From Trichostrongylus colubriformis (taxonomy: Eukaryota; Nematoda; Chromadorea; Rhabditida; Trichostrongylidae): a DNA stretch of 64,000 bases. The stretch lies in assembly GCA_963978905.1 (NCBI GenBank), contig OZ022261.1:37466130-37530129 (forward strand). Reading direction: 5' to 3'. The translations under genes were made by a program, and so were the position numbers. The notes under the pieces were generated by a model. That model was given only the letters and a program-made list of their open reading frames with translations. It ran no database searches and was not told the DNA's origin. Below, piece after piece: positions 12,501 to 23,089 of this stretch; position 1 is the stretch's first letter; the number at the start of each line of letters is the position of its first letter.

Positions 12501-15500
12501 AGCAGTAGTTGCTGAACCTCCGGCTCAGTTGGCTGCAATGAATCAGTACGTTACTGTTGATGGATGGAAAGACATGATTTCTCCAAGTCAGACGGCGCGG
12601 GGTGTGGCAAGTGTTCCGGTGATCAGTGTGGGGTCAGGTTCCCATGAGTGGGTTTCCTCCACGAGAAGATTGATTTCCTACTGATTTCAAGATCTTGGCA
12701 TCGTAACTGGTCTAGCATGTCGAAGATGAAGGTCAAGGAATAAAGACTGACATTTGTGAAAATAAAATCGGATGTGTGTAATATAGGTAGCCGATTGTTA
12801 CATCTTCCATTGAACCCAATTCCCAGCTAAAGGCAGACCAGATCTGTAGGAAAGGTTGAAGCTAGTTGCTGTAACAGTCCGCAATGAAGTTTCAGCCTTA
12901 TTAGAAAGTTAATTTCGACGTTTCTATAGTAATTGCCCGCCACACAACTGTGGTGACCTGACCTCTAGAAACATTAGTCGGAACACTTGCACGTCACCCG
13001 ACGACGGATGTAGTGGGGGAGGGGGTTCCGGGTAGAGCATCAGGCCGCCCGCCAGCGATAGCCGCTGGGGCTGTCTGCCTGGTTCCACCTTAGCGCATCA
13101 CCCCACAATCCCAGTGCGACTTATCTCATATCATATCTGCAATACAGGTCATACTACGTTTTTTCGAACCAGTGGATCAGAATGCCGAAAGATTTGCGTA
13201 GCGATCTCGGTGAGGAGCGACTGGTGACAGTATGGGCAAACCGTGAACAGACCCTTGTCTATATCACTCTGTGCAATGAGTTGGACTGCACTCTGGTTAG
13301 CTACATTTGGACCTGTTGGAAGAGAATTTTAGCTAAATCGAGATTCCAGGTGTACACACAGTTATTCACAATCAATGGGCGAAGCATGTCGGCTGAGCCG
13401 ACCGACTTTAAGACAATTTTGGCCACAGAGAAGGGTTTCTTCGTAATTCTTCCTCATGCATACACTGACGGAAACATCTACAATCATATCGCCCACGTAA
13501 GGATCCAGGTCAGTTCCAGACCCCTATTGAATCAATACTCTCGTAATTGCCATACAATAAAAATATTATTATCATGGTAACACGTAAAAGTAATGTTCTA
13601 AGAAAAACGGCACTGGACGAATCACGGCATGGCATGGTGGCGCTTACGATGTCAAGGAGATGAAAGGTTATGAAACAAAAACCGATACCCTCACCTTTAC
13701 CTCATCTGGTCAAGGAGTTGGCACAATGCGGCTGTACAGATTAGCACGAGCTACCTCAGACAATCAGGTAGATGGTCAAATCTTTCATTTCTATTTTTCG
13801 ACGTTCCTCCTCATTCCTCTTTAGAACAAGCATGCACTAAATAGATTCGAGTAAGGCGAAGGAGGCTGGCTGCAGGCAATAAGTTTGTCACAGTTTACTT
13901 CTCGCTGATGACATTCGCCTATACTGAAAGGAGAAAGATCGAGCCGGATCGTCATTTGGCTGGGGCGTGTTGAGCGCGTGTTTTTCACGTTCCTGATCTG
14001 GAGTGTATAGGGTGTGTGCCACTAGGGTGTCTACACCTTTGTCGAATTTTCGCGCGGCGAGCAGCGCCGCGCATTGCTTCGCGTGTGATTGCGTACATTG
14101 CAATACCCCCTTCAGAGTTTTACGCCCGATAATTATTTCTTAGTTAGGACTGTTATCATGTAATGCTATCACTTCTTTTGATTTTATGTCACTACTTTGC
14201 CTTTTTAGAGCACAAAAGTTATTGTTTTTGGATAATGATGAGATAAACAGCTCTTTCTTAAAGACCCCCTGGTACCAGACCCGTGCGTCCTTGGCGGGAA
14301 GTTGTGCTGACGGCGCCGCGAGTGCGACGTCGCAAAGCGTAAATTCGACAAAAGTGTACACGCCCGTGCAACTATGACAGGAGAATCGTGAAGCCGCCTT
14401 TAGCGCGACGAGATGGTGCGAGCTATAGGCGCCGTATTGGTTGAGTCCTGAAGCGATTACACCTAGAATGATGCGCAGAGCACCGTCATCGCTTTACATC
14501 CAACATGGCGCGCATAGCTGGCACCATCGCGTCGCACATCAAACGCTGCAAAGCGAATTTCCTGCCCTAATGGCACACAACCGGAATGTGTGCCATTGGG
14601 ACAAAAAAAAATTGCGTCGGGTGTTAGGCGTGCAACGCAACGGGTGCAAGTAGGGACACCATAAAACTGAAAACTCGGTAAAGGTATTTTCTGATATTTG
14701 CAGTCATCGATAGTAGTGCTGTCTGCGCTTGTTTCTGACTGCGACTATGGCTCATACGATGTGTCACCCGATGGGAAGCGAGCTGTTCTTGGTTGTTTAC
14801 AACCATTCAAAAATACTAAATTATACCTCATGAATGTAGATATGCCTACTAACAGTGAGTTCACGAATAGATATTCCTTTGTTGGCTCCAATACAACATC
14901 TGAATGTAGTCTGCTTCAGATAAATTACTAGACGGTGCTGAGGAAGCTCACATCCCGTTTGATCTTCCTGAACTCTCCTACGAATCGGTCAAGTTGCCAT
15001 CAGGTTTTGGTAAGTATAGTCGATTAAGTGGTAATTGCTTTTCCTGAACCCTCATTCTCAGAGACAAGATAACTGCCCCTTTCAGAAGTGCATATTGGCT
15101 TGATGAAACCGCCGAAATTCAACCCAACGCTAAAGTATGCACTGCTTGTTGATGTGTGAGTTTTAATTTTCATGTATTCTCAGCTTTATCAGCAACAGTA
15201 TCCAACTGGAAAATCCAATGGCGATGATTTCTGGACCATCACTTTGCCCTACGTTCTCTGTGAATCGTAATGAGTGTGAATCTGTTTTTAATAAACGGGT
15301 GGGTTCTAGAAGGCGTCAGTGGCGGCTCTCGCCCATGTCACCACGCGAGTAGCCCTATCGCCCATGTTCTGCGCCCTCGGCGCCGTAAGGCACAGGGTGT
15401 GTAGACTTATGTCGAATTTTCGCTTTACGGGGTTGCACTCGCGGCGCCATCAGCACTACTTGCCCTGGTCGGTTGGAATTCCGCGCAGGACGCAAGGATT

Positions 15501-18500
15501 GGTAAAAAGGAGGTCCTCTGAGAAATAGCTGTTTATCTTATCATTATTCAAAAACAATGACTTTTGTGCCAAAAAAGACAAAATAGTAACATGAAAAGAA
15601 AAGAAACGATAGCATTACATGATGACAGTCCTAATTGGGAGATAATTAGTTCGAGCCTAACACTCTAGAGGGAGTGTCGCAACGTACGCAATCATACGCG
15701 AAGAAATCCGCGGCGCCGCTCGCCGTGCGCGGTTGCGCGAAAATTCGACATAAGTCTACGCACCTTAAGGCACATGTTCTGAGCTCGGCGGCATAATGGC
15801 TCGTGTTTGGCGCTCACGGCGCATATGCGCGCACGGTGTTGCTTTCGAATTGCGATAGCAGTGCCAACACTGAGTGCCTTCCGGAGCGCTGCCTGATTTC
15901 TTTCACCTGAGGCTTAGGACTGTACAACCACCATCACAGTTCCATCAATAACTAGTAACGAAAACGTTTTGCTTTCTACTTCGTCAACCTTCAGCTATGG
16001 CGGTCCAAACAGCTGTCGTGTCCGGAGATCCACACCTAATCCCAACATGATCCACTTCTGTTCGGACCTTGGCGTGATTGTAGCGTGGATTGATGGCCGT
16101 GGATCATCTAATCGAGGTAATACTTATGTAAGCTTCAAACTATCTAACCGAAACATCTTCTGATGGCTTGAACATTTACGGAAATAAATTTCTAGAAACG
16201 TGCGTTAGGCATTTCACTCTTATAGAGTACGCTCGCCGCAAGGAGGGTAATCGCCGGATCGTCATTGGTGGAAGGTCTTAGGAGCGTTTCCGTTACATCA
16301 CTGCTGTTTCAAAGATGGGAATCACTCATCACCTAGCGCTTCCATTCCACTTCACCCCCCCCCCCATTCTTACCATCGTCAGTGATGTTATGCTTTTTTC
16401 TTAACTTACTCATCTCCTCCAATTGTCTTGTCGGTCACCCTGTCACTGGTTTGTTTTGTATTGGCTGTTTTTACTGATAATAAATCCTAATACCCTAGGC
16501 TTCAAGCGCTCTCACCTGTCATGATCCAGCGTATGCCCTCCTTTGGCAAATGTGAAATGTGCTCATAGTCAGTTCGCGATGAAGGCCCGGCTGGCACGAG
16601 CGGGCACAAGTCTCCGAAACGCATTTGACGACATTCAGACATGGCTGTACCTCATTCCTTTCTTATCTACAATACCGCTCACATTTTTTGAAAAATCGAC
16701 GGTGTTCGACGGATTAAACGGCAGAAACCGTCGCACCGTCATAACAACGTAGAAAATGAATAAAATGGGAAAAAATTACGAGCATTAGATTCGTCTCGAT
16801 GCGACAAATTCAACGACCTATAGCATATCGGATTTTGATAAGCAGGTCACCAGCTTCTCGGTAAAAGCTGCAAAAATTTCCTTTTTTCACCCTCGGGCAA
16901 GACTCCGACTTTTTTCGGCTGTCGGAGTCTTGCCCGAGGGTAAAAAAGGAAATCTTTGCAGCTTTTACCGAGAAGCTGGTGACCTACTTATCAAAATCCG
17001 ATATGCTATAGGTCGTTGAATTCGTCGCATCGAGACGAATCTGATGCTCCTAATTTTTTCCCATTTTATTCATTTTCTACGTTGTTATGACGGTGCGACG
17101 ATTTCTGCCGTTTAATCCGTCGATTTTTCAAAAAATGTGAGCAGTATTGTACGTATATGGTCACGACCATTACAACTATGATTTTTCTTTCAGGCTGGAA
17201 TATGAGAGGTGCCGTCTACAAAGCCCTCGGCCAGTTCGAGGCAATCGACACAATTGATGCCGTAAAGTAAGAGACCAGTGGCATTCATGATGTAATACTA
17301 TCAGCCAACAGTTTATTTCCAGGTATCTCACGTCAAGATACTCTTACATAGACAGTGAGCGAGTAGCTGTTTTTGGTTGGGTGAGTGCGAGTTGACGTGC
17401 TGTTTTTCTTATTTTATAAAATTTATAGAATAATATGTTTTAGTCTTACGGAGGTTTTCTGAGCACGCATATCGCCATACGTGATCAAGGTAAAACGTTC
17501 CAGTGTGCAATTGCTGTGGCTCCAGTCGTTGACTTCATGCTTTACGGTAAGTGCTTCTTCTTCACGTCGAATATTATGATCGGCTCAAGTGGCACAGCGA
17601 AGTTGGTGCGGAGACGTATGTATGCTATTGGTCCATTGTCTGTAGTGACCAATCACGGGCAATAACTGTTTCGTGCTCCTTTCAAACAACTATAAAACTT
17701 GTACATATGTTAGAACCAACTACGTCAAATGGAATTTATCACATTGTGTGTATTTGCAGATAGCGCCTACACTGAACGCTACATGGGCATACCTCTTGAG
17801 AACCCAGGAGCATATAATGTATGTACTGTGTTGATTATGTGTATTATTAGTCACTAGTAACATAGTACATATTTGCTTATAGATTTCACTTTCATTGACC
17901 TTGATACCTTTTTAAGGCTAGTCAGTTACTGAACAAGGCTGGCCGTCTGAAAGGCGTCAAGTATTTTCTGGCTCATGGGGAGGCTGATGGTACGTCAAAA
18001 TACATTGGCCCGGGCACATCGTTCACTTCGGCCACATATCTTTTTTTCAGATAATGTGCACTTTCAAAACAGTGCGCTTCTAGCGGAGGCGTTACAAGGC
18101 GAACTCGTTCATTTCACGCAAGTAGTGAGTCATCGTTCTATATTACTTACACTTACATGGTACTGATTGATGCAGCCCTCACTCAGCCACTTTTCGCCTG
18201 AATGTCCCTTATAGTCTTAGTCCCCTCGGCCCTTTGAACATGCAATACGGGAAACTGCAATTTCAGATGATGTTGAGAATCACTATCTGCCATGCACTCG
18301 ACGCCATTGAAATGCGGGTGTGTACCCTTATGTCAGGATTTCGCAATGTGGCGTGCGGCCGCGAAGTACGCGCGCGAGATTGCTGGACACGGTGGGATTT
18401 GTGGGCAACTGCGTAAAAATAGTTGTGAGCGTCCCCCTCAATTGAGTGTTCCCAGCCTGGTCTCATTTCATTGATAGAACTAAACCTTCTAGGCTCGCCA

Positions 18501-19586
18501 GTAATTGACGATAGGGTTTTGCAAATATTAATTCATTTCTGTGCTATTTATCACCCTTGTTTGCATCACTCTATATGAAGAGTGCAAAAAGAGTCAGTTT
18601 TCGGATGTCACAGGTATTTCGGGTTCTTCTTGTTGAATACGGATTGAATGACTTATTTAAATGGAGTACCGCTATGCTAGGATGTTGAAGGTGATTCATG
18701 TAGAACTCAGAAAACGAATAGAGAGAAGCTCAGAAGATTTGTGACATACAAAACTGTAATACGATAGTTTCAGCAAAAAGCTCGCCCCTCCGAAAATCAG
18801 GCTTCTTGTTTTTCTGCTTCTTGTCCATTCCTGTAAAGAGTAAAGTAAAAAACAATGGTGCAGACCACAGAAATCGGAAGGAATTTATGCGAAATGAAAA
18901 TGAAAATCATCAACCAAAGGTGAACTGAAAACTTCGAAATCCGTTTAGTGAAATGAAACAAGGTCAAAAACAAACTCAATCAGCGGCCAAATGAATAAAA
19001 ATAGGCGTAGGACACGGTTTCCGTACTTCTTACGCGATTACACGCAATCTTCACCGCGTCCGGCCATTCCGCGCGCAAACGTCGCACACCGCACGACGCG
19101 ACGCGTAATTCTGACATAGAGGTACACACCTTTGAAACGCAATCAGATCTGGCACGAGGCAAAATTGGGGATGAAGTTGCCGACGGAATGGGGGAAACCT
19201 TGGAGGTGACGCAGCTCGGAGACTAACCGATCATCGAACTATGTTTCAGACACTTGGAGAAAATGAAACAGCCTATAAGAAGCACATCCCAACATACCAC
19301 GTTCGCAAGGAAAAGGGAGTCATCTAAATTATCGCTTGCGAGATAGCGATGGGGCCTTTAATCCCCTCCTTTTAGAGTAGTAACAATGTGCAAAACAGTT
19401 GTACGTTGGGCAACTTCTGAAATATGCACATTACGTGAGTGACCCGGCAAAATGAATACACGAGTTACCTCGAGACAATTTCAGGTGTACCCAAACCAAG
19501 ACCACAGTATCGGCCCTCGCCAAGCCCACCTCTTCATGGAAATCGGTCGATTCCTCGACAAGGATTGCTTTAACAATGATGACTGA
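6334..19586 (+). CDS. dpf-2: Dipeptidyl peptidase IV-like type II membrane serine peptidase (S9B), 23 exons
   Basis: Family members remove N-terminal dipeptides, usually Xaa-Pro or Xaa-Ala, from peptides at the cell surface or in the secretory route. Exons: 6334-6568, 8933-9150, 9317-9445, 10728-10792, 10933-11020, 11100-11223, 12080-12146, 12294-12359, 12417-12545, 13148-13295, 13350-13508, 13603-13767, 14704-14854, 14920-15009, 15086-15155, 15995-16116, 17194-17266, 17323-17380, 17444-17546, 17760-17818, 17917-17989, 18051-18121, 19485-19586. Every junction keeps phase, giving 2565 nt and 854 residues, near the family's usual length. Order: short cytosolic tail, one membrane helix (about 54-75), beta-propeller with a DW.YEEE motif (paired Glu about 287-288), then an alpha/beta hydrolase with YGGPNS (636-641), GWSYGG (Ser720), HGEADDNVHF (Asp798) and DQDHS (His828). 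Triad spacing of 78 and 30 residues resembles mammalian DPP4 (78 and 32), so it should be active rather than a DPP6-type pseudoenzyme. The symbol rests on family plus linkage to egrh-1; dpf-1 is the alternative. Confidence 0.93.
6650..6930. repeat. Dispersed repeat copy in peptidase intron 1 (matches 61730-62025)
   Basis: A long stretch including GGGTCGTAAT, TTTCTCAGGTTGAGGGTC, TTAATCTTCACTTAAAAAC and GCGCATGGACAAC aligns with 61730-62025, in an intron of the right-hand gene, with scattered substitutions and small indels. It is a shared interspersed element in the same orientation. No coding potential is evident. Confidence 0.7.
6957..7085. repeat. Hairpin MITE in peptidase intron 1
   Basis: The left arm (CTTCTTGGAATTGTGG..., about 6959-7000) is largely the reverse complement of the right arm ending ...CACAATTCCAAGACG (about 7040-7082). 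It is about 125 bp with imperfect arms of about 40 nt and sits directly after the dispersed repeat at 6650-6930. Confidence 0.6.
8130..8275 (+). repeat. Dispersed repeat (reverse-complement match at 11345-11465)
   Basis: This stretch, including TTTTTCCTTCATTTTCC and TGCCTTTAAAGA, matches the reverse complement of 11345-11465 in another intron of the same gene. It may be a diverged member of the 3255/19830/39650 family. The matching protein-like frames in both copies reflect shared DNA, not a gene. Confidence 0.5.
8290..8511 (+). CDS. Possible small membrane protein ORF inside peptidase intron 1
   Basis: An ATG-started 73-codon frame lies wholly in the first intron of the peptidase gene. It has a hydrophobic N-terminus (MGWLTVVCSSLVAH), a short polar region with an acidic DDE, then a strong hydrophobic segment rich in Phe, Leu, Ile, Val and Cys (about residues 34-57), and ends in a mixed-charge tail (NEIKFALRDIK). 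I do not recognise a family, and no splice or promoter evidence supports expression. It follows a dispersed repeat. A chance open frame is the main alternative. Confidence 0.2.
   Translation: MGWLTVVCSSLVAHTTPRQDDECEFTGQFFMEPFLLTVSLFFPFILLIVCCCALFLLFKAIMNEIKFALRDIK
8719..8905. repeat. Dispersed repeat copy (matches 63395-63545)
   Basis: The run GGGGTCGTATTT, followed by a TTTCCC...CACGCTTGACC segment and a block ending near GGCCCAGTGA, is shared with 63395-63545 in the third gene's last visible intron. Copies differ by substitutions and short indels. Related GGGTCGTATTT fragments also occur near 5450 and 5790. Confidence 0.55.
9592..9645. repeat. Low-complexity C-rich tract
   Basis: A pyrimidine-rich run, mostly C with CTC triplets, covers about 50 bases within intron 3 of the peptidase gene. 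Its exact length is likely to be unreliable in assembly. Confidence 0.85.
9672..10131. mobile_element. TIR-flanked element in peptidase intron 3
   Basis: The left arm starting CTCTAGAAGCTC (9671) and running through GGGATGCCGCGCAG is the near-perfect reverse complement of the right arm, which ends at GCTTCTAGAAGC (10120-10131). The arms are about 65 bp around an internal region of about 320 bp without a transposase frame. This is a non-autonomous inverted-repeat element of about 460 bp. Confidence 0.7.
10319..10373. repeat. Perfect hairpin, 16-nt arms
   Basis: GGCGCCTTATGTAGTT (10319-10334) is exactly reverse-complemented at 10358-10373, with a 23-nt loop. It lies just after a copy of the GTGTGTATCCTTATGTC end motif (about 10240), so it probably belongs to a MITE related to those at 14024 and 15391. 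Confidence 0.8.
14024..14370. mobile_element. MITE copy 1 (GGGTGT...CGAATTTTCGC ends) in peptidase intron 12
   Basis: It begins GGGTGTCTACACCTTTGTCG and ends in an inverted version, AAATTCGACAAAAGTGTACA. The whole element of about 350 bp is the reverse complement of 15391-15766, matching across the interior (for example the TAATGCTATCACTTC region against its complement). No transposase is present. The same end motif recurs near 10240, 18316, 19105, 23627, 23835 and 59188, marking a common family. Confidence 0.82.
15391..15766. mobile_element. MITE copy 2, inverted relative to copy 1, in peptidase intron 15
   Basis: It starts CAGGGTGTGTAGACTTATGT and ends GACATAAGTCTACGCACC. It is a reverse-oriented copy of the element at 14024-14370. 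The pair brackets the three small exons 14704-14854, 14920-15009 and 15086-15155. Confidence 0.82.
16669..17150. mobile_element. Near-perfect 480-bp foldback element in peptidase intron 16
   Basis: The left arm (16669-16909) and right arm (16921-17150) are reverse complements with few mismatches, around an 11-nt T-rich loop (16910-16920). At the centre GGCAAGACTCCGAC pairs with GTCGGAGTCTTGCC. At the ends, ACAATACCGCTCACATTTTT pairs with its complement near 17130-17150. No coding capacity is seen. It fits a foldback/MITE insertion and ends 43 bp before the next exon. Confidence 0.9.
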
Positions 19587-19829
19587 CCAAAAACGGTCAT
19601 ACGCGCTTCATCGTACGGGATTCAGTTTCATTCTTACTGGGATTCGTTCATTTTTCTCTATTCTTTCCTCTCTATCTTTCGTATAAGTTCTCTTGTCCTA
19701 CACTTCATTTAGAATAGTATTGTATATTAGTGACCACCCAAAGACTTTTACTCGAAGTGTCGCATTCGAAGTGGTTCTACATACTACACGTTTTAGACTG
19801 TGCAAATGGCTCTGCACAGGGTCTCTGTG

Positions 19830-20135
19830 ATTGGCGCCTGTCAATTGAAGACACCGGAAAAGATAAATTTTGGAATATGAAAGTAGGGGTGTTCAGCAGT
19901 GTAAAAGCAGTGAAGGAACGAAATGAAACATCGAAGAACTTGAAGGATTCCGAAATTCCCTCCCCTTCCCCTCTTTCACGCCAGTCTGCATCACTAGACC
20001 TTGGGCTAGATACAGAGGGGCGAGGAACTAAATCGACCGGCGGAAACGTTGTCCCGCTCTTGCCGGCAAATCCCTCGGCAGATGCGTGGCAGCGCGACTC
20101 GCAGTGCTGCGCGATCGTGATAAGACCTCATACCA
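19830..20135 (+). repeat. Dispersed repeat, family with copies at 3255-3605 and 39650-39890
   Basis: ATATGAAAGTAGGGGTG followed by CAGCA.TGT...AGAA.GAACGA and a GC-rich tail (GTCCCGCTCTTGCCGGCAA) is shared with 3360-3600 on the same strand and, reversed, with 39650-39890. The 144-codon open frame across 19730-20164 is a by-product of this repeat, not a gene I can support. Confidence 0.7.
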
Positions 20136-21469
20136 GCAATCACAGAGACGCAGCATGCAGTTAGTCTGAACGCGGCGCTGATTAGGTATATGCGTAACAT
20201 AGTCAATATCAACAGTACCTCGTAATCTTCTACTCTAGTGGTTCGCCATATTGCTTTGTATATGGGCTTTAATCTGTAATCTGATCCTCAAATTGGGGTT
20301 TATTCTATCATGTGTTGTTTACTGCGATACCGTCAAATACTTAATAAATGCTCACTAGTCACTATCTATGTTTCCGATTCTGTTCTTACTTAGTTTCCGT
20401 TTCCTTTCAGACCTAAGCATAATGTCAAGTTACGGTTACTACTGTGATCGAAGGATCCATTTTAATAATGCTGGTAACAATACCGATAAAGGATTGTTGA
20501 TACTGTAGAGGAGATGAGTAACAATAAAAATGGCAAACTCTCCTTAGGACTTGAAACCTCGTACGGCTAGGCTATTCCTTGCTCGTTATAGGTGTGGAAT
20601 CGCTGGGGTGTTTTGCCACACCTCCTGTCGTGCAAAGGGGCGGGAGCGACTTATCGTCGCACTCTCCCACCAGTAATGACGGACGTGATGCCTTCCTTTC
20701 GGCAAATGTTGAAGGCGCCTTCAAGAAGAACCTGACCGGAAATGGATTCTTTCAAAGATTTATATTCAAAACTTGTCGCAGCACGATCTTCCTTCTCCAA
20801 GACAAATTCAATGAGCACCTGGAACATGATCTCAGTCGCCCATCTTTAGTCTTTGAATCATACAATCAGTTTAATAGTATGGGCTAATAGGTCGATAGTT
20901 GGCTATTTCCGAAGCCAATCTTTGCAAGCGTATCAGGATGATCGAATAACATCGTGGAATAATTAGCTCTCTGAAGGCAGCTGTTCAATCTTTTGCAGTG
21001 AATCAAACCCATTTGTGTGTCATGCCTTACTCATTGTGAGATAAGGCTGTTAATGTGGTTATCTGGAGTTTTCACGTTTTCATTCTTGCAGAGTTCAAAA
21101 ATACTCGCCAATAAGTTTGTCAGCCGTTGGAACGCTCATGTGAATATTTGATGAACGTGTTGACTCAATGATGATGACGTCAATGCAAAAATTCCACGTC
21201 AAAAGCATGTACTTTGACTTCCGTTTGACTTCAAACAGCTGTCTTCAAAGTATGTATCATGTGCTTCGAAATGACTTCTTTAGAGAATCATTACAAATGA
21301 CTCCTCCATTGTTGAATGTAAACGGTATTATTTTGAAATGAAATTGTATCATATCATATCCATATAGGTATTTTTCCTATACGGCTATGCAGCGATTTGC
21401 AGGCCAGGCGACTCTCAACAAGTGGACTCCATGCCCCCTACTCTTGTAGCCTTGAAACATTCCAAGGGT

Positions 21470-21690
21470 CAATTTTTCAAGTGAAGGGGGCGGGAGGTGG
21501 ATTTTCATCGACGTTGAAGCTCCTTTCCCTCCCTAGGCTTAGGGTGAGGTAGATGAAACAGATGTCTTGGCAGATGCTTTTTCATGTAGGAGGAGGGGAT
21601 ATGATTTTTGGCCTAAGCCTTGGAAGGGAAGAAGTCAGACGTTGGCGAAAGGCTGCGTTCTCCCCTCCCACTTCACCATTCTAAAATTTC
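21470..21690. repeat. Dispersed imperfect-palindrome repeat (matches 37838-38035)
   Basis: A G-rich start, then ACGTTGAAGCTCCTTTCCCT, CCTAGGCTTAGG and TTTTTCATGTAGGAGGAGG, ending in a complementary CTAAGCCTTGGAAGGGAA block. The copy at 37838-38035 shares ACGTCGAAGCTCCTTCCCTC and the same layout. The two halves are imperfect complements, as in a MITE. Confidence 0.65.
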
Positions 21691-22756
21691 TGTATTTTTA
21701 TACCAAATAACACAACAACTCGTGCTTTCAAAGGACGAACGTTCCGATTTTTTCACCGGTACCCCTAATTCCCATGTTTTATGATTCAGTACTTGCTTTG
21801 AGGACTAGCCCATCGCGATAGCTACAAGGAAGTCTTGATCAGCCTAGGCGGGTTTGACCCTAAAAATGTTTCAGGTAGAAGCAACCCCTCGGTCACTGCG
21901 CCATCTCTGCACTCTCATCGCTCTCTCTGATTCTCAAAAGTGACAAATGACATCATTCAGTAATCCGAAATTCCGCGTTGACTACTGTTAGTTTACTCTA
22001 GGTCATGTTGACCTGAATTCATCAGTACCTCTGACCCTCTCGGGACCTGTGTGCCGTGTCGTAACTTCCCGTAACAGCGTAGTATTTCCTTATCTTATCG
22101 CGATGGTCTTCGAAATATTTTATAACGAATTACTATGGCTCCCAAATATTCTATCACATGTCGCTCACAGGGACTTATGTGTTTTCACATCGCTCGATCA
22201 CTGCTTCATCAGCACCTCATAAAATTTTCATGAACTTCTCGATAAGAACTCGCGTACTTGTGCTTTCGCTTAAAATTTTCAGTTACTTGAACAGATTCAT
22301 TACGAGTTTTACTTGACGGTTTTTTCCCCCATGATTTTTCAACTGTCTTCCATTCAAATAGTGAAGAGTGATCGTTTACCCGCCACTTATCCTTCAGAGT
22401 CTACCCCCAAACTGAACCCCAACTTCGAATTTTCTCCCGAAGACGAATCCAGGGTTTATGGGATGTATATGTCACGGGTTCTAGTCCATATTCGAGTAAG
22501 GCTTTACCGATAAGGAGGATAAGGAGGCTTAGCCCAGCGTAGGATAATCTGCCTTTGGTCTCTCCTAAAAGCGTGATTAAAATTTAATCAGATATCGTTG
22601 CTTATTAGATAGATCACAGAAAGGAGATTATGAATCAGTTCCAAGCAGCGACTTGGGGAGCCATGCAAACACCAGCCAACTATTAGGTCTATGCAGAATA
22701 AATGGCCAAAACGGACTACTTTTTTCAAAACGCCATAACTTCGCTCAGACACAACT

Positions 22757-23089
22757 TTATTTGTCGAAATAAAAACTATTCGAATCTACACAACCTTGCC
22801 AACGATCTGGTAAAGAAAATATGCCATTATGATCAAATTCAGGATTGCGAAAATTAATGAAGTCAACGATGGCATTTTCAACATGCATCGTTTCGGCGAA
22901 CTCCTTCGGACCCAGGTTTGCATCGAGAACCGGGAAAAAGTGGTAATTCGTCAGAGATAGGTCTGAGGAATAAGGGGGGGTGTGAGGGAGAGTCTCGATC
23001 AGTTTCTGCCCGGTGACTTGCGAACTGTGGGGTTTTGCGTTGTTTTGCGCACCCAGTAAAAAAATGATGCAGTCGAGCCTCTCCCTCAC
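22757..23089 (-). pseudogene. Mariner transposase C-terminal fragment (inactive)
   Basis: The 110-codon minus-strand frame carries mariner landmarks: NNAKPH (normally HDNARPH), PPYSSDLSLTNYHFF with the third catalytic Asp, and FRNPEF..GIFSLPDRW near the end. The second catalytic Asp is replaced by Asn, and the N-terminal DNA-binding half is absent. The frame stops normally after FYFDK. It is an inactive transposon fossil. Confidence 0.88.

Larger units (their letters stand above)
8933..14854 (+). other. Beta-propeller exons of the peptidase
   Basis: Exons 2-13 encode the propeller. Landmarks are KFTFDDLFSG (exon 2), KYAYTSETLK (exon 3), FRYSNEALYRIF (exon 4), DYNIYYQAD and YGVSDWLYE (exon 6), ALWWSDSGNYISY (exon 7), VPYPKAG (exon 9), RLVTVWANREQ (exon 10), GFFVILPH and DGNIYNHIAHVR (exon 11), and YDVSPDGKRAVLGC (exon 13). 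The Glu pair in exons 6-7 is split by an intron; in DPP4 this pair anchors the substrate amino group. Small introns in this block include 54, 57 and 147 nt. Exon 2 has a tandem acceptor with two possible starts, 8933 or 8936. Confidence 0.88.
15086..19586 (+). other. Catalytic alpha/beta hydrolase exons of the peptidase
   Basis: Exons 15-23 encode the hydrolase domain. The sequence around the GT donor at 15156 splits the Val codon of KYALLVDV-YGGPNS. The nucleophile Ser is the first codon of the exon at 17444, immediately after an exon ending in Gly-Trp. The acid Asp codon is split by the intron 17990-18050. The His lies in the last exon (VYPNQDHSIGP), which ends with TGA at 19584-19586. All three catalytic residues are intact and no frameshift is seen. 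I saw no clear AATAAA within the first few hundred bases after the stop. Confidence 0.92.

Noticed and set aside
15182..15310. Possible extra exon after an acceptor in peptidase intron 15
   Set aside because: The family-conserved KYALLVDV-YGGPNS junction forms directly between 15155 and 15995; including this exon would break the motif.
19730..20164. 144-codon open frame after the peptidase gene
   Set aside because: It runs through a dispersed repeat also present at 3255-3605 and 39650-39890; no domain or start context.
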